Of a stretch of DNA of 64,000 nucleotides, positions 16,900 through 25,510 are shown piece after piece. The notes beneath the pieces were generated by a model. The model was given only the letters and a program-made list of their open reading frames with translations, did no database searches and was not told where the DNA came from. The first letter of the stretch is position 1. Every line of letters starts with the position of its first letter. The translations under genes and the position numbers were made by a program. Source of the stretch: Loktanella sp. PT4BL (GTDB lineage Bacteria > Pseudomonadota > Alphaproteobacteria > Rhodobacterales > Rhodobacteraceae). Location of the stretch: assembly GCF_003201935.1 (NCBI RefSeq), contig NZ_QJJL01000002.1:901681-965680 (forward strand). The letters run 5' to 3'.

Positions 16900-17478
16900 A
16901 TGAACCGAATTTCTCTTTTTTCCGGTCTTGCCGTCTTGGGCGCTGTGGCTGTTGGTGCCTTTCTCATGATGCCGATGCGGGATACGGTGTCGGAAACAGA
17001 CGCGTTTGCCGCACCCGGCCTTGATCCGATGACCATTGAAGAGGCGCGCACAGAGTTCTGGCGCCTAACACCCGCGTTGCTGTTGGTGGTTTATGATGCA
17101 TTCGGCCAGACCCAAGAAGATGCGATCTATGACACCCTTGCCAGTGTCACACATGGCGACGCCCTCGAGTACCTCTATCTGGAGCGCGTGGGTGCGATGG
17201 CGGGCGGTGGCCTTGAAGAGGCTGATCAGACAATCCACGAAATCAAGCTGCTGAACACACGCGTTTCGCGCGATGGTGACGCATTGGCTATTGACGCCTC
17301 ATGGCAGGTCATCGGCACGGTCGGACATGCCGAACACCTGCATGTGCGCGGCAACACCTATAGTGCCGATCTTCTGGTATCCCCTGTCGAGGGCGCCTGG
17401 CGGATCACCGATTTCGAACTGTTGGAAGTCAATCGGGATGCAGCCGGCGAAACCTTTCTGGCCCCGCAAATCAACTGA
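16900..17478 (+). CDS. Exported protein of unknown function, first gene of a putative metal-transport operon
   Basis: About 192 residues from the ATG at 16900 (MNRISLFSGLAVLGAVAVGAF), with an N-terminal signal anchor or signal peptide. The rest is predicted to be soluble and periplasmic. A helical part (DPMTIEEARTEFWRLTPALLLVVYDAFGQTQEDAIYDTLASVT) is followed by a strand-rich C-terminal half ending in a WRITDFELLEVNR segment, which looks like an SnoaL/NTF2-like or Tim44-like shape. I do not recognise a named family. Its stop overlaps the ABC ATPase start by one base, so it belongs to that operon; an accessory periplasmic factor for the transporter is the simplest inference. The reading frame is open further upstream but without a better ribosome-binding site. 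Confidence 0.7.
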   Translation: MNRISLFSGLAVLGAVAVGAFLMMPMRDTVSETDAFAAPGLDPMTIEEARTEFWRLTPALLLVVYDAFGQTQEDAIYDTLASVTHGDALEYLYLERVGAMAGGGLEEADQTIHEIKLLNTRVSRDGDALAIDASWQVIGTVGHAEHLHVRGNTYSADLLVSPVEGAWRITDFELLEVNRDAAGETFLAPQIN

Positions 17479-18146
17479 TGATTACCGTCGAAAACCTTTC
17501 TTTCCGCTATAGCGCGACCAGCTTTGGTCTGCGCGTCCCTGCGTTTCATCTGCGAGACCGCGAACGCGTGGCTATCGTGGGCCCAAGCGGCAGCGGCAAG
17601 ACCACACTGCTGAACCTGATCGCGGGCATCCTGACACCCGAGGCGGGCCGGATCGACGTTGCAGGCACCGATGTCGCCACCCTCTCCGAGGTGGAGCGCC
17701 GGCGCTTTCGCGCCAGCACGATCGGCTTTGTGTTTCAGGATTTTGCGCTGCTGGATTATCTGTCGGCGCGGCAGAACATCCTCTACCCTTACCGGATCAC
17801 ACCTGCCCTGACGTTGAACGCCGCCGCCCGCGAAAGGGCAGAAGCGCTGGCTGCGGCCTGCGGGATCGGCGACAAACTGGACCGTCATCCGACGGCACTT
17901 AGCCAGGGTGAACAACAGCGCGTCGCTATTTGCCGCGCCTTGGTGACCCAGCCCAAACTGATCCTTTCGGATGAGGCCACAGGTAACCTTGACCCTGAAA
18001 GCAAGGCCCGCATCCTTGATCTGCTGTTTGAGCAGGCCAGCGAAGCGGGTGCAGCCGTTCTGGCCGTGACCCATGACCACGAACTCTTGCCACGGTTCGA
18101 GCGTGTGCTGGATTTCGCGCAGTTCAGACAGGGGGCCGACGCATGA
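17478..18146 (+). CDS. ABC transporter ATP-binding protein, LolD/MacB type
   Basis: 222 residues with a single nucleotide-binding domain: Walker A GPSGSGKT (residues 35-42), Q-loop VFQDFALLDYLSARQN, signature LSQGEQQRV, Walker B LILSDEATGNLD and H-loop THDHELL. The LSxGEQQRVAICRAL and EATGNLD forms are typical of the LolD/MacB/FtsE group that works with FtsX-type permeases, not with ZnuB/RbsC-type importers. It overlaps the permease gene by four bases (ATGA). Confidence 0.92.
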   Translation: MITVENLSFRYSATSFGLRVPAFHLRDRERVAIVGPSGSGKTTLLNLIAGILTPEAGRIDVAGTDVATLSEVERRRFRASTIGFVFQDFALLDYLSARQNILYPYRITPALTLNAAARERAEALAAACGIGDKLDRHPTALSQGEQQRVAICRALVTQPKLILSDEATGNLDPESKARILDLLFEQASEAGAAVLAVTHDHELLPRFERVLDFAQFRQGADA

Positions 18147-19312
18147 ACGCGCTCTACCTTGCTTTTGCCTATCTGCGCTATCACTGGGGGCGCAGCCTTG
18201 TGCTGACACTGGTGGCCGCACTGATCATGTTTGTTCCGATTGCAACGCAGATCCTGCTGTCCACCAGCGAACGTGCGCTGGTTGCGCGGGGCGATGCGAC
18301 GCCGCTGTTGTTGGGCAGCCGGGGATCGCAATTGGACCTGACAATGGCTGCCCTCTATTTTTCGGACGAACGGCCCGACCCTGTGACTATGCGCGAGGTT
18401 GAAGCGGTCTGGGACAGCGGGCTGGCGGTGCCGATCCCTGTGCATTCTGCTTTTTCATCGGCCGGGTTCCGCATTGTGGGCACGACGCTGGACTACTTCG
18501 ACTTTCGCGGCCTGACCGTGTCGGACGGGCGTGGCTTGTCCATTCTTGGTGATGCGGTGATTGGCGCGGATGTTGCGCAAACACTTGGCAAAGGCGTTGG
18601 TGACACTCTGGTGTCCTCGCCTGAGAACCTGTTTGATCTGGATGGTGTCTACCCACTCGAGATGCCGATTGTCGGCGTTCTGGCACCCACCAATTCCCCC
18701 GATGATCAGGCGATTTTTGTGGATATCAAAACCGCTTGGGTCATTCAGGGCATTGGGCACGGCCATGAAGATGTGGTGACGGCGGCCGAGGTCGCGGCAG
18801 GCACCGCGGCACTGTCGAATGCGGCCGTTGTGCAGTATCAGCGGATCACTGACGAGAATATTGACAGCTTTCATTTTCATGGCAGTCAGGACGGTTTCCC
18901 GACCTCTGCCGTGATCGTGGTGCCCAATGACGCGCGGTCCGGCACAATCCTGAAGGGCCGCTATCTGGATAGCGAAAATCCCGCCCAACTGATCGAACCC
19001 GCCGGCGTGATCCAAGGCCTTGTGGACCGTATTTTCAGGATCAAATCGCTGCTGGACGTGGTCACGCTGATCATTGCGGTTGCGGCATTGGCGGCAATCG
19101 GGCTAGCCGTGTTCCTCAGCTACCGCTTACGCGCCCGCGAGATCGCAACGGCCGTCAAACTGGGGGCGCGTCGCGGCATGGTTTTGCGTCTCTTGTCGGC
19201 CGAGACAATCACATTACTATCTCTTTCAGCACTTATTGCTGCAACAGGCGCGGCCATCGTGTCGCGCAATTCAGAAGCCTGGGTAGGTTGGCTACTCGCG
19301 CTCGGTTCATGA
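18143..19312 (+). CDS. FtsX/MacB-type ABC transporter permease
   Basis: 389 residues. One membrane helix near the N-terminus (SLVLTLVAALIMFVPIATQILL), a large periplasmic domain (about residues 40-290), then three membrane helices near 300-320, 345-365 and 370-388 with the FtsX-type SYRLRAREIATAVKLGARRGMVLRLLSAE cytoplasmic loop. This is the MacB/LolC four-helix layout. Family members are mechanotransmitters or extruders, and some in gamma-proteobacteria were linked to zinc supply. The following genes for secreted metal-binding-type proteins suggest a metal-related role here. Confidence 0.9.
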   Translation: MNALYLAFAYLRYHWGRSLVLTLVAALIMFVPIATQILLSTSERALVARGDATPLLLGSRGSQLDLTMAALYFSDERPDPVTMREVEAVWDSGLAVPIPVHSAFSSAGFRIVGTTLDYFDFRGLTVSDGRGLSILGDAVIGADVAQTLGKGVGDTLVSSPENLFDLDGVYPLEMPIVGVLAPTNSPDDQAIFVDIKTAWVIQGIGHGHEDVVTAAEVAAGTAALSNAAVVQYQRITDENIDSFHFHGSQDGFPTSAVIVVPNDARSGTILKGRYLDSENPAQLIEPAGVIQGLVDRIFRIKSLLDVVTLIIAVAALAAIGLAVFLSYRLRAREIATAVKLGARRGMVLRLLSAETITLLSLSALIAATGAAIVSRNSEAWVGWLLALGS

Positions 19313-19327
19313 TCATTAGGAGGCTCC

Positions 19328-20104
19328 ATGAAACGTCATTTTATCACTGCATCACTCGCCAGCATTATCGCTGCAACGCCCGCCCTGGCCCATTACGGCA
19401 TGATTATTCCCAATGATCCGATGATCAGTCAGGAAGACGGACGCAGTGTTGCGCTGACGATGTCGTTCTCGCATCCGTTCGAAATGGACGGCATGATGCT
19501 TGATACACCTGTGGCATTCTCGGTCACACATGAGGGCACCACCACGGACCTGCTCGGCGATCTTGAAAGTGCGACCGTGATGGACGATCAGGGCTACACG
19601 CTTGATTATCCGCTGGACCGTCCTGGCACCTATATCTTCGCGATGGAACCACAGCCCTATTGGGAACCTGCCGAAGATGCCTTTATCATCCACTACACAA
19701 AAACCTATGTGACCGCCTATGGCGACGACGAGGGCTGGGATACCGAACTGGGCCTGAAAACCGAGATTGTCCCGCTGTCCAAACCCTTCGGCCTGTGGGA
19801 GCACAACGTCTTTCAGGGCATCGTCAAGATGGACGGCGAAGCCGTGCCCTATGCAGAGGTCGAGGTCGAATTCTTCAATGATGGCGCAGGGGCGACCGTC
19901 CCGGACGAACTGATGATTACGCAGACGGTCAAGGCCGATGCGAACGGTGTCTTCACCTACGCGCCACCATCCGATGGCTGGTGGGGTTTCGCCGCTCTGA
20001 ACACCGCTGATTATACTTTGGTCGAAGAAACATCGGGCGAAGAGAAGGCCGTCGAACTTGGCGCCGTGATCTGGGTTCACTTCGAAGAATGGACCGGACA
20101 ATGA
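19328..20104 (+). CDS. DUF4198-domain periplasmic protein (NikK-like)
   Basis: 258 residues with a signal peptide (MKRHFITASLASIIAATPALA) leaving an N-terminal His-Tyr-Gly on the mature protein. The body is a beta-rich DUF4198 fold with a transthyretin-like second half (NVFQGIVKMDGEAVPYAEVEVEFFND ... ANGVFTYAPPSDGWWGFAAL). DUF4198 proteins occur with Ni/Co transporters, where a free N-terminal His is used for metal binding; the mature N-terminus HYG fits this. A strong ribosome-binding site (AGGAGG) precedes the ATG. It overlaps the next gene by four bases. Confidence 0.87.
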   Translation: MKRHFITASLASIIAATPALAHYGMIIPNDPMISQEDGRSVALTMSFSHPFEMDGMMLDTPVAFSVTHEGTTTDLLGDLESATVMDDQGYTLDYPLDRPGTYIFAMEPQPYWEPAEDAFIIHYTKTYVTAYGDDEGWDTELGLKTEIVPLSKPFGLWEHNVFQGIVKMDGEAVPYAEVEVEFFNDGAGATVPDELMITQTVKADANGVFTYAPPSDGWWGFAALNTADYTLVEETSGEEKAVELGAVIWVHFEEWTGQ

Positions 20105-20436
20105 TCCGGGCCATTGCCTTGGCTAGCATTTGTGCTGTCGCCCCCATGGGGGCGGCGGCACATCAGTTGACGGTATTCGCCGCAACCAACTGCGAAATGG
20201 TGACAGTCGAAGCCAAGTTTTCAAACGGAAATCCCGTCATGCTCGCCGATGTGCGCGTGCTGGATGGCAACAACACGTTGCTGCTGACGCTGCCGATCAA
20301 CGAGGATGGCACCGTCGCCATTCCGCTTGACAGTGTGGACCACTCCGGCGGTCTTGTGATCGAAGTCGACACCGGCAGCCACGATAATTACTGGATCGTG
20401 ACACCAGACGACATTGCACGCAGCTGCCAGAGTTGA
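20101..20436 (+). CDS. Small periplasmic protein, NikL-like
   Basis: 111 residues from the ATG at 20101 (ATGA overlap with the DUF4198 gene). The signal peptide (MIRAIALASICAVAPMGAAA) would leave His-Gln-Leu at the mature N-terminus. The remainder is a small beta-sandwich-like unit (VEAKFSNGNPVMLADVRVLDGNN ... GGLVIEVDTGSHDNYWIV) with two cysteines, one near each end. Together with the DUF4198 protein it resembles the NikK/NikL pair of nickel transporters, where both have N-terminal histidines. This is inference from layout, not a sequence match. Confidence 0.65.
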   Translation: MIRAIALASICAVAPMGAAAHQLTVFAATNCEMVTVEAKFSNGNPVMLADVRVLDGNNTLLLTLPINEDGTVAIPLDSVDHSGGLVIEVDTGSHDNYWIVTPDDIARSCQS

Positions 20437-21329
20437 TGACCATGCCCCTGCTCAGACCGTTCCTCGCCGTCGTGTTGACACTTCTTGCCGCCAACCCTGT
20501 CGCGGCACAGGATCGTTCGCGCGTTGTTGCTGTGAATTATCCTTTACAGTATTTTGCCGAACGTCTCGCCGGGGATGAAGCAGAGGTCATTTTTCCGGTT
20601 CCGGCGGATGTTGACCCCTCTTTCTGGCGCCCATCCATTGCCGATATCAGCACGATCCAGTCTGCCGATCTGATCCTGTTGAACGGTGCGGGATTTGCCA
20701 CCTGGGTTGATCGGGTTTCCCTGCCGCGCGCCAAGGTCGTCAATTCGACCGCCGCAATCGAAGACCAGTTCATCCGCACCGAAAGCATCACACACAGCCA
20801 TGGTGACGGCGACGAACATTCGCACGAAGGGCTTGCCTCCTATACCTGGCTTGACCCGATACTGGCGATCGCACAGGCCGAAGCCGTTGCTGCGGCGATC
20901 ACTGCACGCGGGATCGCACCTGATGATGCGGTTGCAACGCGGCTCGACGCGTTGCGGGCGGACCTTGCGGAGTTGGACAGGCAGGCCACCGGCGCATTTG
21001 ATGGCATGCAAGACATCGCGATGATCGCAACGCACCCGCGCTATCAATACCTGGCACAGCGCTATGGCCTGTCGATCTCATCACTGGAATGGGAAGCCGG
21101 CGCCATGCCGACCGAAGCAGAACAGGCTGACCTTGTCGCACTTGCCGCGCAAACAGGCGCGCAGGTCCTGATCTGGGAAGCCGCCCCCCCGGCCGAAGCT
21201 TTTGCTGTCGCGGCCGAGCTTGGCCTTGCAAACATCGTCTTCCCGACCCTCGCGCAGGGGGTTGATGACCAAACATACATTCAGGCTATAGCCAACGCTT
21301 TGACGGCAATTTCCGAAGCCAAGCCGTAG
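20436..21329 (+). CDS. ZnuA/TroA-like metal ABC transporter substrate-binding protein
   Basis: About 297 residues, signal peptide MTMPLLRPFLAVVLTLLAANPVAA with QDRSR as the likely mature start. The cluster A-I fold is recognisable: VVAVNYPLQYFAERLAGD, VDPSFWRPSIADI, LILLNGAGFATWVD, and a His-rich metal loop SHGDGDEHSHEG. A metal ligand His lies in MIATHPRYQYLAQRYG. The first metal ligand of ZnuA (His in the HxYEP position) is replaced by VDPSFW, so the site may differ from classical ZnuA. The start overlaps the preceding stop by one base. It has no ZnuB/ZnuC partner in the window; the only ABC genes in the operon are LolD/FtsX-type. Confidence 0.85.
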   Translation: MTMPLLRPFLAVVLTLLAANPVAAQDRSRVVAVNYPLQYFAERLAGDEAEVIFPVPADVDPSFWRPSIADISTIQSADLILLNGAGFATWVDRVSLPRAKVVNSTAAIEDQFIRTESITHSHGDGDEHSHEGLASYTWLDPILAIAQAEAVAAAITARGIAPDDAVATRLDALRADLAELDRQATGAFDGMQDIAMIATHPRYQYLAQRYGLSISSLEWEAGAMPTEAEQADLVALAAQTGAQVLIWEAAPPAEAFAVAAELGLANIVFPTLAQGVDDQTYIQAIANALTAISEAKP

Positions 21330-21448
21330 ATTGCAGGCGATGCGGGGTCGCTGTCTGGACGCGCTGGCAGCCGCTGCTTGACCCATCAGATGGCCCAGCG
21401 CGGCCTGAGTTCTCGTTTGACCTGAAGGCGCAACTGCGCGATCACTCT

Positions 21449-21462
21449 GGAATATGCATTCC
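21449..21462. promoter_or_regulatory. Putative IolR operator upstream of iolR
   Basis: GGAATATGCATTCC matches GGAA-N6-TTCC, the pattern I recall for rhizobial IolR. It lies 53 bases before the regulator gene, suggesting autoregulation. Confidence 0.6.
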
Positions 21463-21515
21463 ATTTTTCGAGACTTCATTCTACCCTCACTGAAAACCCG
21501 TGAGGAGCGCAAGAG

Positions 21516-22331
21516 ATGGATGAAGTCCGATCGCCGGAAAACCTAGAGGAACTCACCGACAGAATTGCGCAATTGCAGCAGACATTGCCCAAGCGTTTGC
21601 GCCAGTGCGCCGACTACATTCTTCAGAATACGCACGAGATTGCCTTTTCCACTGTTGCCGAAATCAGCGAAAGGGCAAATGTACAGCCGTCAGCCGTCAT
21701 GCGCTTCTGTCAGGTCATCGGCTTTGGCGGCTATACGGACATGCAGAAGCTTGTCCGGCAGACGATCCAGCCAAAGATGCCCGACTACAACGAACGTATT
21801 CAGAACTTGCGCGAATCCGGCGACGACAGCCCGACCGCAATTTTGGCAGAGTTCGTTGAAGCCGGCCGGAAATCCCTGGAACAGCTTTCAGCAACTGTAA
21901 ACGAAGCTTCACTGGAGCAGGCTGTGGAAACGCTCGCACAGGCCCAATTGATCCATGTGGTAGGGATGCGACGGGCATATCCTGTTGCGTCATATCTGTC
22001 TTACGCCTTTGAAAAGCTGCATATACCCAGTGTATTGCATGGTGGTGGCGGGCGCTTGACCCATGCCGAAGCCATGCGTGAGGGAGACGCTTTGGTCGCG
22101 ATCACATTTGCGCCTTACAGTCCTGAAACCATTGCACTTGCGGATGAAGCGGTGAGCCGCGGGCTGCCTGTCATCCTGATGAGCGACAGCCCTTCTTTGC
22201 CGATAAAAGGCACATCTCTTGTGCCGCTCATCGTCTCGGAAATTGACTTTGGCGCGTTCCGTTCCCTCTCGGCAACTTTATCTCTGGCGATCTCATTGGC
22301 GGTTGCAACCGGCGCCCGAAGATCGCGATAA
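21516..22331 (+). CDS. iolR: RpiR-family transcriptional regulator of inositol catabolism
   Basis: 271 residues: an N-terminal RpiR helix-turn-helix (LPKRLRQCADYILQNTHEIAFSTVAEISERANVQPSAVMRFCQVIGF) and a SIS sugar-phosphate-binding domain near residues 130-265 (IHVVGMRRAYPVASYLSYAFEKLHIP; AITFAPYSPETIALADEAVSRGLPVILMSDS). It directly precedes and points toward the inositol ABC and iol genes, so it should be the iol repressor responding to a phosphorylated intermediate such as the IolC product. The gene name rests on this context. The upstream gene ends 186 bases before it. Confidence 0.9.
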   Translation: MDEVRSPENLEELTDRIAQLQQTLPKRLRQCADYILQNTHEIAFSTVAEISERANVQPSAVMRFCQVIGFGGYTDMQKLVRQTIQPKMPDYNERIQNLRESGDDSPTAILAEFVEAGRKSLEQLSATVNEASLEQAVETLAQAQLIHVVGMRRAYPVASYLSYAFEKLHIPSVLHGGGGRLTHAEAMREGDALVAITFAPYSPETIALADEAVSRGLPVILMSDSPSLPIKGTSLVPLIVSEIDFGAFRSLSATLSLAISLAVATGARRSR

Positions 22332-22362
22332 ATGACAAATTCATGTTGATTAATCCTCAAAT

Positions 22363-22376
22363 AGAATAATAATTCC
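22363..22376. promoter_or_regulatory. Putative IolR operator upstream of the inositol binding-protein gene
   Basis: AGAATAATAATTCC differs from GGAA-N6-TTCC at one base. It sits 74 bases before the binding-protein start, inside the likely promoter of the iol operon. Confidence 0.55.
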
Positions 22377-22449
22377 ATTTGCAGGAGAGATGATTCTTTC
22401 TGTGCGGTCAGCTGAGGAACTGGCCGGGAGAAAACAACGGGAGGTTCTC

Positions 22450-23391
22450 ATGAAGAAGACATTTACCGCAATTGCTGCGGCAGCATTTGCTGTCGTCGGT
22501 GTTGTCGCTCCGGCGCATGCCGAGGGCGAAAGATATGTACTGGTCAGCCACGCACCAGACAGCGATAGCTGGTGGAACACCATCAAGAATGGCGTCGCAC
22601 TTGCGGGTGATCAAATGGGCGTTGAGGTCGAGTACCGCAACCCGCCAACGGGTGACTTGGCCGACATGGCCCGTATCATCGAACAGGCTGCGGCCTCTGG
22701 CCCTGACGGCATCATCACAACGCTGGCCGACTATGACGTTCTGTCCGGTCCGATCCGCGCGGCTGTCGATAGTGGTGTTGATGTCATCATCATCAACTCC
22801 GGTTCGCCGGATCAGGCCCGCGAAGTGGGCGCGCTGATGTATGTAGGCCAGCCTGAATATGACGCAGGTTTTGCTGCCGGTCAGCGCGCGGCGGGCGATG
22901 GCATCAGTTCGTTCCTGTGCGTGAACCACTACATCAACTCGCCTTCATCCACAGAGCGTTGCCAGGGCTTCGCAGATGGTCTTGGTGTGGAACTGGGCAA
23001 CCAGATGATCGACAGCGGTCAGGACCCTGCGGAAATCAAGAACAAGGTTCTGGCTTACCTGTCTGCCAACCCTGAAACCGAAGCTGTTCTGACACTCGGG
23101 CCGACATCCGCTGATCCCACCATCCTTGCGCTGGAGGAAAACGGCATGGCTGGTGACATCTACTTCGGGACGTTCGATCTGGGCGAAGAAATCGTCAATG
23201 GCCTGAAGTCCGGCGTGATCAACTGGGGTATCGACCAGCAGCCGTTCCTGCAGGCCTATCTGCCCGTGATCGTCTTGGCGAACTATCACCGTTACGGCGT
23301 TCTGCCCGGTAACAACATCAACTCTGGCCCTGGCTTTGTGACAGCTGACGGCCTGGCGAAGATTGAAGAGTTCGCCGGCGAGTACCGCTAA
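22450..23391 (+). CDS. ibpA: Inositol ABC transporter periplasmic binding protein
   Basis: 313 residues from the ATG at 22450, with GGGAGG seven bases upstream and a signal peptide ending in PAHA. A cluster B (RbsB-like, Peripla_BP_4) binding protein: VLVSHAPDSDSWWNTIKNGV, the GDLADMARIIEQAAASGPDGIITT segment, IIINSGSPDQ and GFVTADGLAKIEEF at the end. A frame extension to 22390 is ignored because no start there has a ribosome-binding site. Substrate myo-inositol is inferred from the downstream iol genes; the name follows the Caulobacter system. Confidence 0.88.
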   Translation: MKKTFTAIAAAAFAVVGVVAPAHAEGERYVLVSHAPDSDSWWNTIKNGVALAGDQMGVEVEYRNPPTGDLADMARIIEQAAASGPDGIITTLADYDVLSGPIRAAVDSGVDVIIINSGSPDQAREVGALMYVGQPEYDAGFAAGQRAAGDGISSFLCVNHYINSPSSTERCQGFADGLGVELGNQMIDSGQDPAEIKNKVLAYLSANPETEAVLTLGPTSADPTILALEENGMAGDIYFGTFDLGEEIVNGLKSGVINWGIDQQPFLQAYLPVIVLANYHRYGVLPGNNINSGPGFVTADGLAKIEEFAGEYR

Positions 23392-23410
23392 GGTCTCCTC
23401 CCTGTCGTGC

Positions 23411-23468
23411 CAGGGTGCGGTGCGCCCTGACCGACACGTGGTTCAGGGCGTCCTTTCCGGACGCCCTG
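23411..23468 (+). terminator. Two tandem hairpins after the inositol binding-protein gene
   Basis: CAGGGTGC pairs with GCGCCCTG (23411-23429, one G-U) and CAGGGCGTCC pairs perfectly with GGACGCCCTG around TTTCC (23444-23468). No T-run follows, so they probably stabilise the upstream message or partly attenuate, giving more binding protein than permease. Confidence 0.65.
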
Positions 23469-23511
23469 ATACCAACAAAACCCACCAAATCTGACAAAGG
23501 AATGCTGCGCC

Positions 23512-24633
23512 ATGACCGGTAGTACCCAAGCGGGAGTTGCAGACGAGCGGATCAAGGAAACCTCGTTCATCCGCAAGGCTCTTATTCGTCCAGAACTCGG
23601 CGGAATTGTCGGCACCATCGCTGTGTTTACATTCTTCCTGCTGACCGCTGCTGATAGCGGTATGTTCAACACACAAGGCATTCTGAACTGGTCTGTCGTA
23701 TCGGCCCAGTTCATGATCATCGCTGTCGGTGCCTGTTTGCTGATGATCGCGGGCGAGTTTGACTTGTCGGTCGGCTCAATGATCGGCTTTGCGGGCATGT
23801 TGATTGCGATTTTCTCTGTCACGCTCAGTTGGCCTGTCTGGGTCGCGATCCTGCTGACTTTCGCGATTTGCATCGCGATCGGTGCGCTGAACGGGTTCAT
23901 CGTCATCCGGACGGGATTGCCAAGTTTCATCGTCACATTGGCGTTCCTGTTTATCCTGCGCGGTTTCACAATTTTCTTTCCGCAAACGTTCGAGCGCAAA
24001 ACAATCATCGGCGGCATCAAAGAGGCCGCTGAGGGCGATTGGCTCGCCCCTGTCTTTGGCGGCAAAATAGGCGGCCCGATCTTTACATGGCTGGGTGACA
24101 TGGGGATCATCGACGTGTTCGAACGCGGCACCCGTGCCGGTGAGCCTGTTGTCGATGGCATTCCGATGCTGATCGTCTGGGCCCTTGGTCTGGTTATCTT
24201 CGGTCATGTGCTTTTGACCCGCACACGCTTTGGCAACTGGATCTTTGCCGCCGGCGGTGACGCGGAAGCAGCCCGCAACTCGGGTGTGCCGGTGACCAAA
24301 GTCAAAATCCAGATGTTTATGTTCACCGCTTTTTGCGCGACCGTCTTTGCCACCTGTCAGGTGATGGAGTTCGGGTCAGCAGGTGCGGACCGTGGACTTT
24401 TGAAAGAGTTCGAGGCGATCATCGCCGTCGTGATCGGCGGCGCGCTTCTGACGGGCGGCTACGGGTCGGTCATAGGTGCCGCATTGGGCGCGCTGATCTT
24501 TGGCGTCGTACAACAGGGCCTGTTTTTCGCCGGAGTTGAAAGCTCACTTTTCCGCGTGTTCCTGGGCGCCATCCTCTTGGGTGCTGTGATCCTGAACACC
24601 TACATCCGCCGTCTCATCACAGGAGAGCGTTGA
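23512..24633 (+). CDS. iatP: Inositol ABC transporter permease (RbsC/IatP type)
   Basis: 373 residues with about ten hydrophobic segments. The conserved permease motif [15 protein letters not shown] and the EAA-like region [28 protein letters not shown] are present, and the C-terminus has [25 protein letters not shown]. Of CUT2 type. It has an internal periplasmic insert between residues 160 and 210 ([20 protein letters not shown] to EPVVDGIPM), longer than in RbsC. Ends one base before the ATPase gene. Confidence 0.93.
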   Translation: MTGSTQAGVADERIKETSFIRKALIRPELGGIVGTIAVFTFFLLTAADSGMFNTQGILNWSVVSAQFMIIAVGACLLMIAGEFDLSVGSMIGFAGMLIAIFSVTLSWPVWVAILLTFAICIAIGALNGFIVIRTGLPSFIVTLAFLFILRGFTIFFPQTFERKTIIGGIKEAAEGDWLAPVFGGKIGGPIFTWLGDMGIIDVFERGTRAGEPVVDGIPMLIVWALGLVIFGHVLLTRTRFGNWIFAAGGDAEAARNSGVPVTKVKIQMFMFTAFCATVFATCQVMEFGSAGADRGLLKEFEAIIAVVIGGALLTGGYGSVIGAALGALIFGVVQQGLFFAGVESSLFRVFLGAILLGAVILNTYIRRLITGER

Positions 24634-24634
24634 T

Positions 24635-25417
24635 ATGTCTGATCCCATCATTCAGATGAAAAACATCCAGAAACACTTTGGCTCTGTCATCGCTCTGGCC
24701 GGTGTGTCGGTTGATGTTTTCCCCGGCGAATGCCACTGCCTTTTGGGTGACAACGGTGCGGGTAAATCGACCTTCATCAAGACGATGTCGGGGGTTCACA
24801 AGCCAACCGCGGGCGAGATCTTTTTCGAAGGCAAGCCCATGTCCTTTGAAGACCCGCGGGATGCCATGGAAGCCGGAATTGCGACGGTACACCAGCACCT
24901 TGCGATGATCCCGCTGATGAGCGTCAGCCGCAACTTCTTCATGGGCAACGAACCTGTGAAAAAGAAATTCGGGATCAACTTTCTTGATCAGCAAAAAGCA
25001 GATGAAATCACCATGCAGGAAATGCGCAAAATGGGCATTAACCTGCGTGGCCCTGATCAGGCCGTCGGCACCCTGTCGGGTGGTGAGCGTCAAACGGTAG
25101 CTATTGCCCGTGCTGTCTATTTCGGCGCAAAGGTCCTGATTTTGGACGAACCGACGTCAGCGTTGGGTGTGCGGCAGACCGCCAACGTCCTGAGCACCGT
25201 GCATAAGGTGCGCGAACAGGGGATCGGGGTTGTTTTTATCACGCATAACGTGCGTCATGCGCTGGCTGTGGGTGACCGTTTTACAGTATTGAACCGTGGT
25301 CAGACACTTGGTACGGCCAAACGCGGCGAGATCGAATATGACGAATTGCACGATATGATGGCAGGTGGCGACGAACTTGCCAAACTCGTGCCTGAACTGG
25401 GCAAGCAGGGCCAGTAA
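24635..25417 (+). CDS. iatA: Inositol ABC transporter ATP-binding protein, single-domain
   Basis: 260 residues with one nucleotide-binding domain: Walker [10 protein letters not shown] near residue 39, signature LSGGERQTV, Walker [13 protein letters not shown] and H-loop ITHNVRHAL. Most CUT2 transporters have a double ATPase of about 500 residues; this one has a single domain and must act as a dimer, as in several alphaproteobacterial systems. The hairpin after the gene (25429-25452) separates it from iolG. Confidence 0.92.
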   Translation: MSDPIIQMKNIQKHFGSVIALAGVSVDVFPGECHCLLGDNGAGKSTFIKTMSGVHKPTAGEIFFEGKPMSFEDPRDAMEAGIATVHQHLAMIPLMSVSRNFFMGNEPVKKKFGINFLDQQKADEITMQEMRKMGINLRGPDQAVGTLSGGERQTVAIARAVYFGAKVLILDEPTSALGVRQTANVLSTVHKVREQGIGVVFITHNVRHALAVGDRFTVLNRGQTLGTAKRGEIEYDELHDMMAGGDELAKLVPELGKQGQ

Positions 25418-25428
25418 ACAGATACCAA

Positions 25429-25452
25429 CAGCCGCCCGGCACCGTGCGGCTG
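25429..25452 (+). terminator. Hairpin between ABC ATPase gene and iolG
   Basis: CAGCCGC pairs with GCGGCTG around a ten-base GC-rich loop. No T-run follows; probably processing or partial attenuation. Confidence 0.5.
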
Positions 25453-25510
25453 CACTTTACATCAACGCCCAACCGGCTGCTGCCTTGGGACGAAAACGAA
25501 GGCGAATCTT

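Noticed and set aside
16785..16900. Zur box upstream of the putative metal operon
   Set aside because: No clear palindrome resembling alphaproteobacterial Zur sites was found by eye; a motif scan would be needed.
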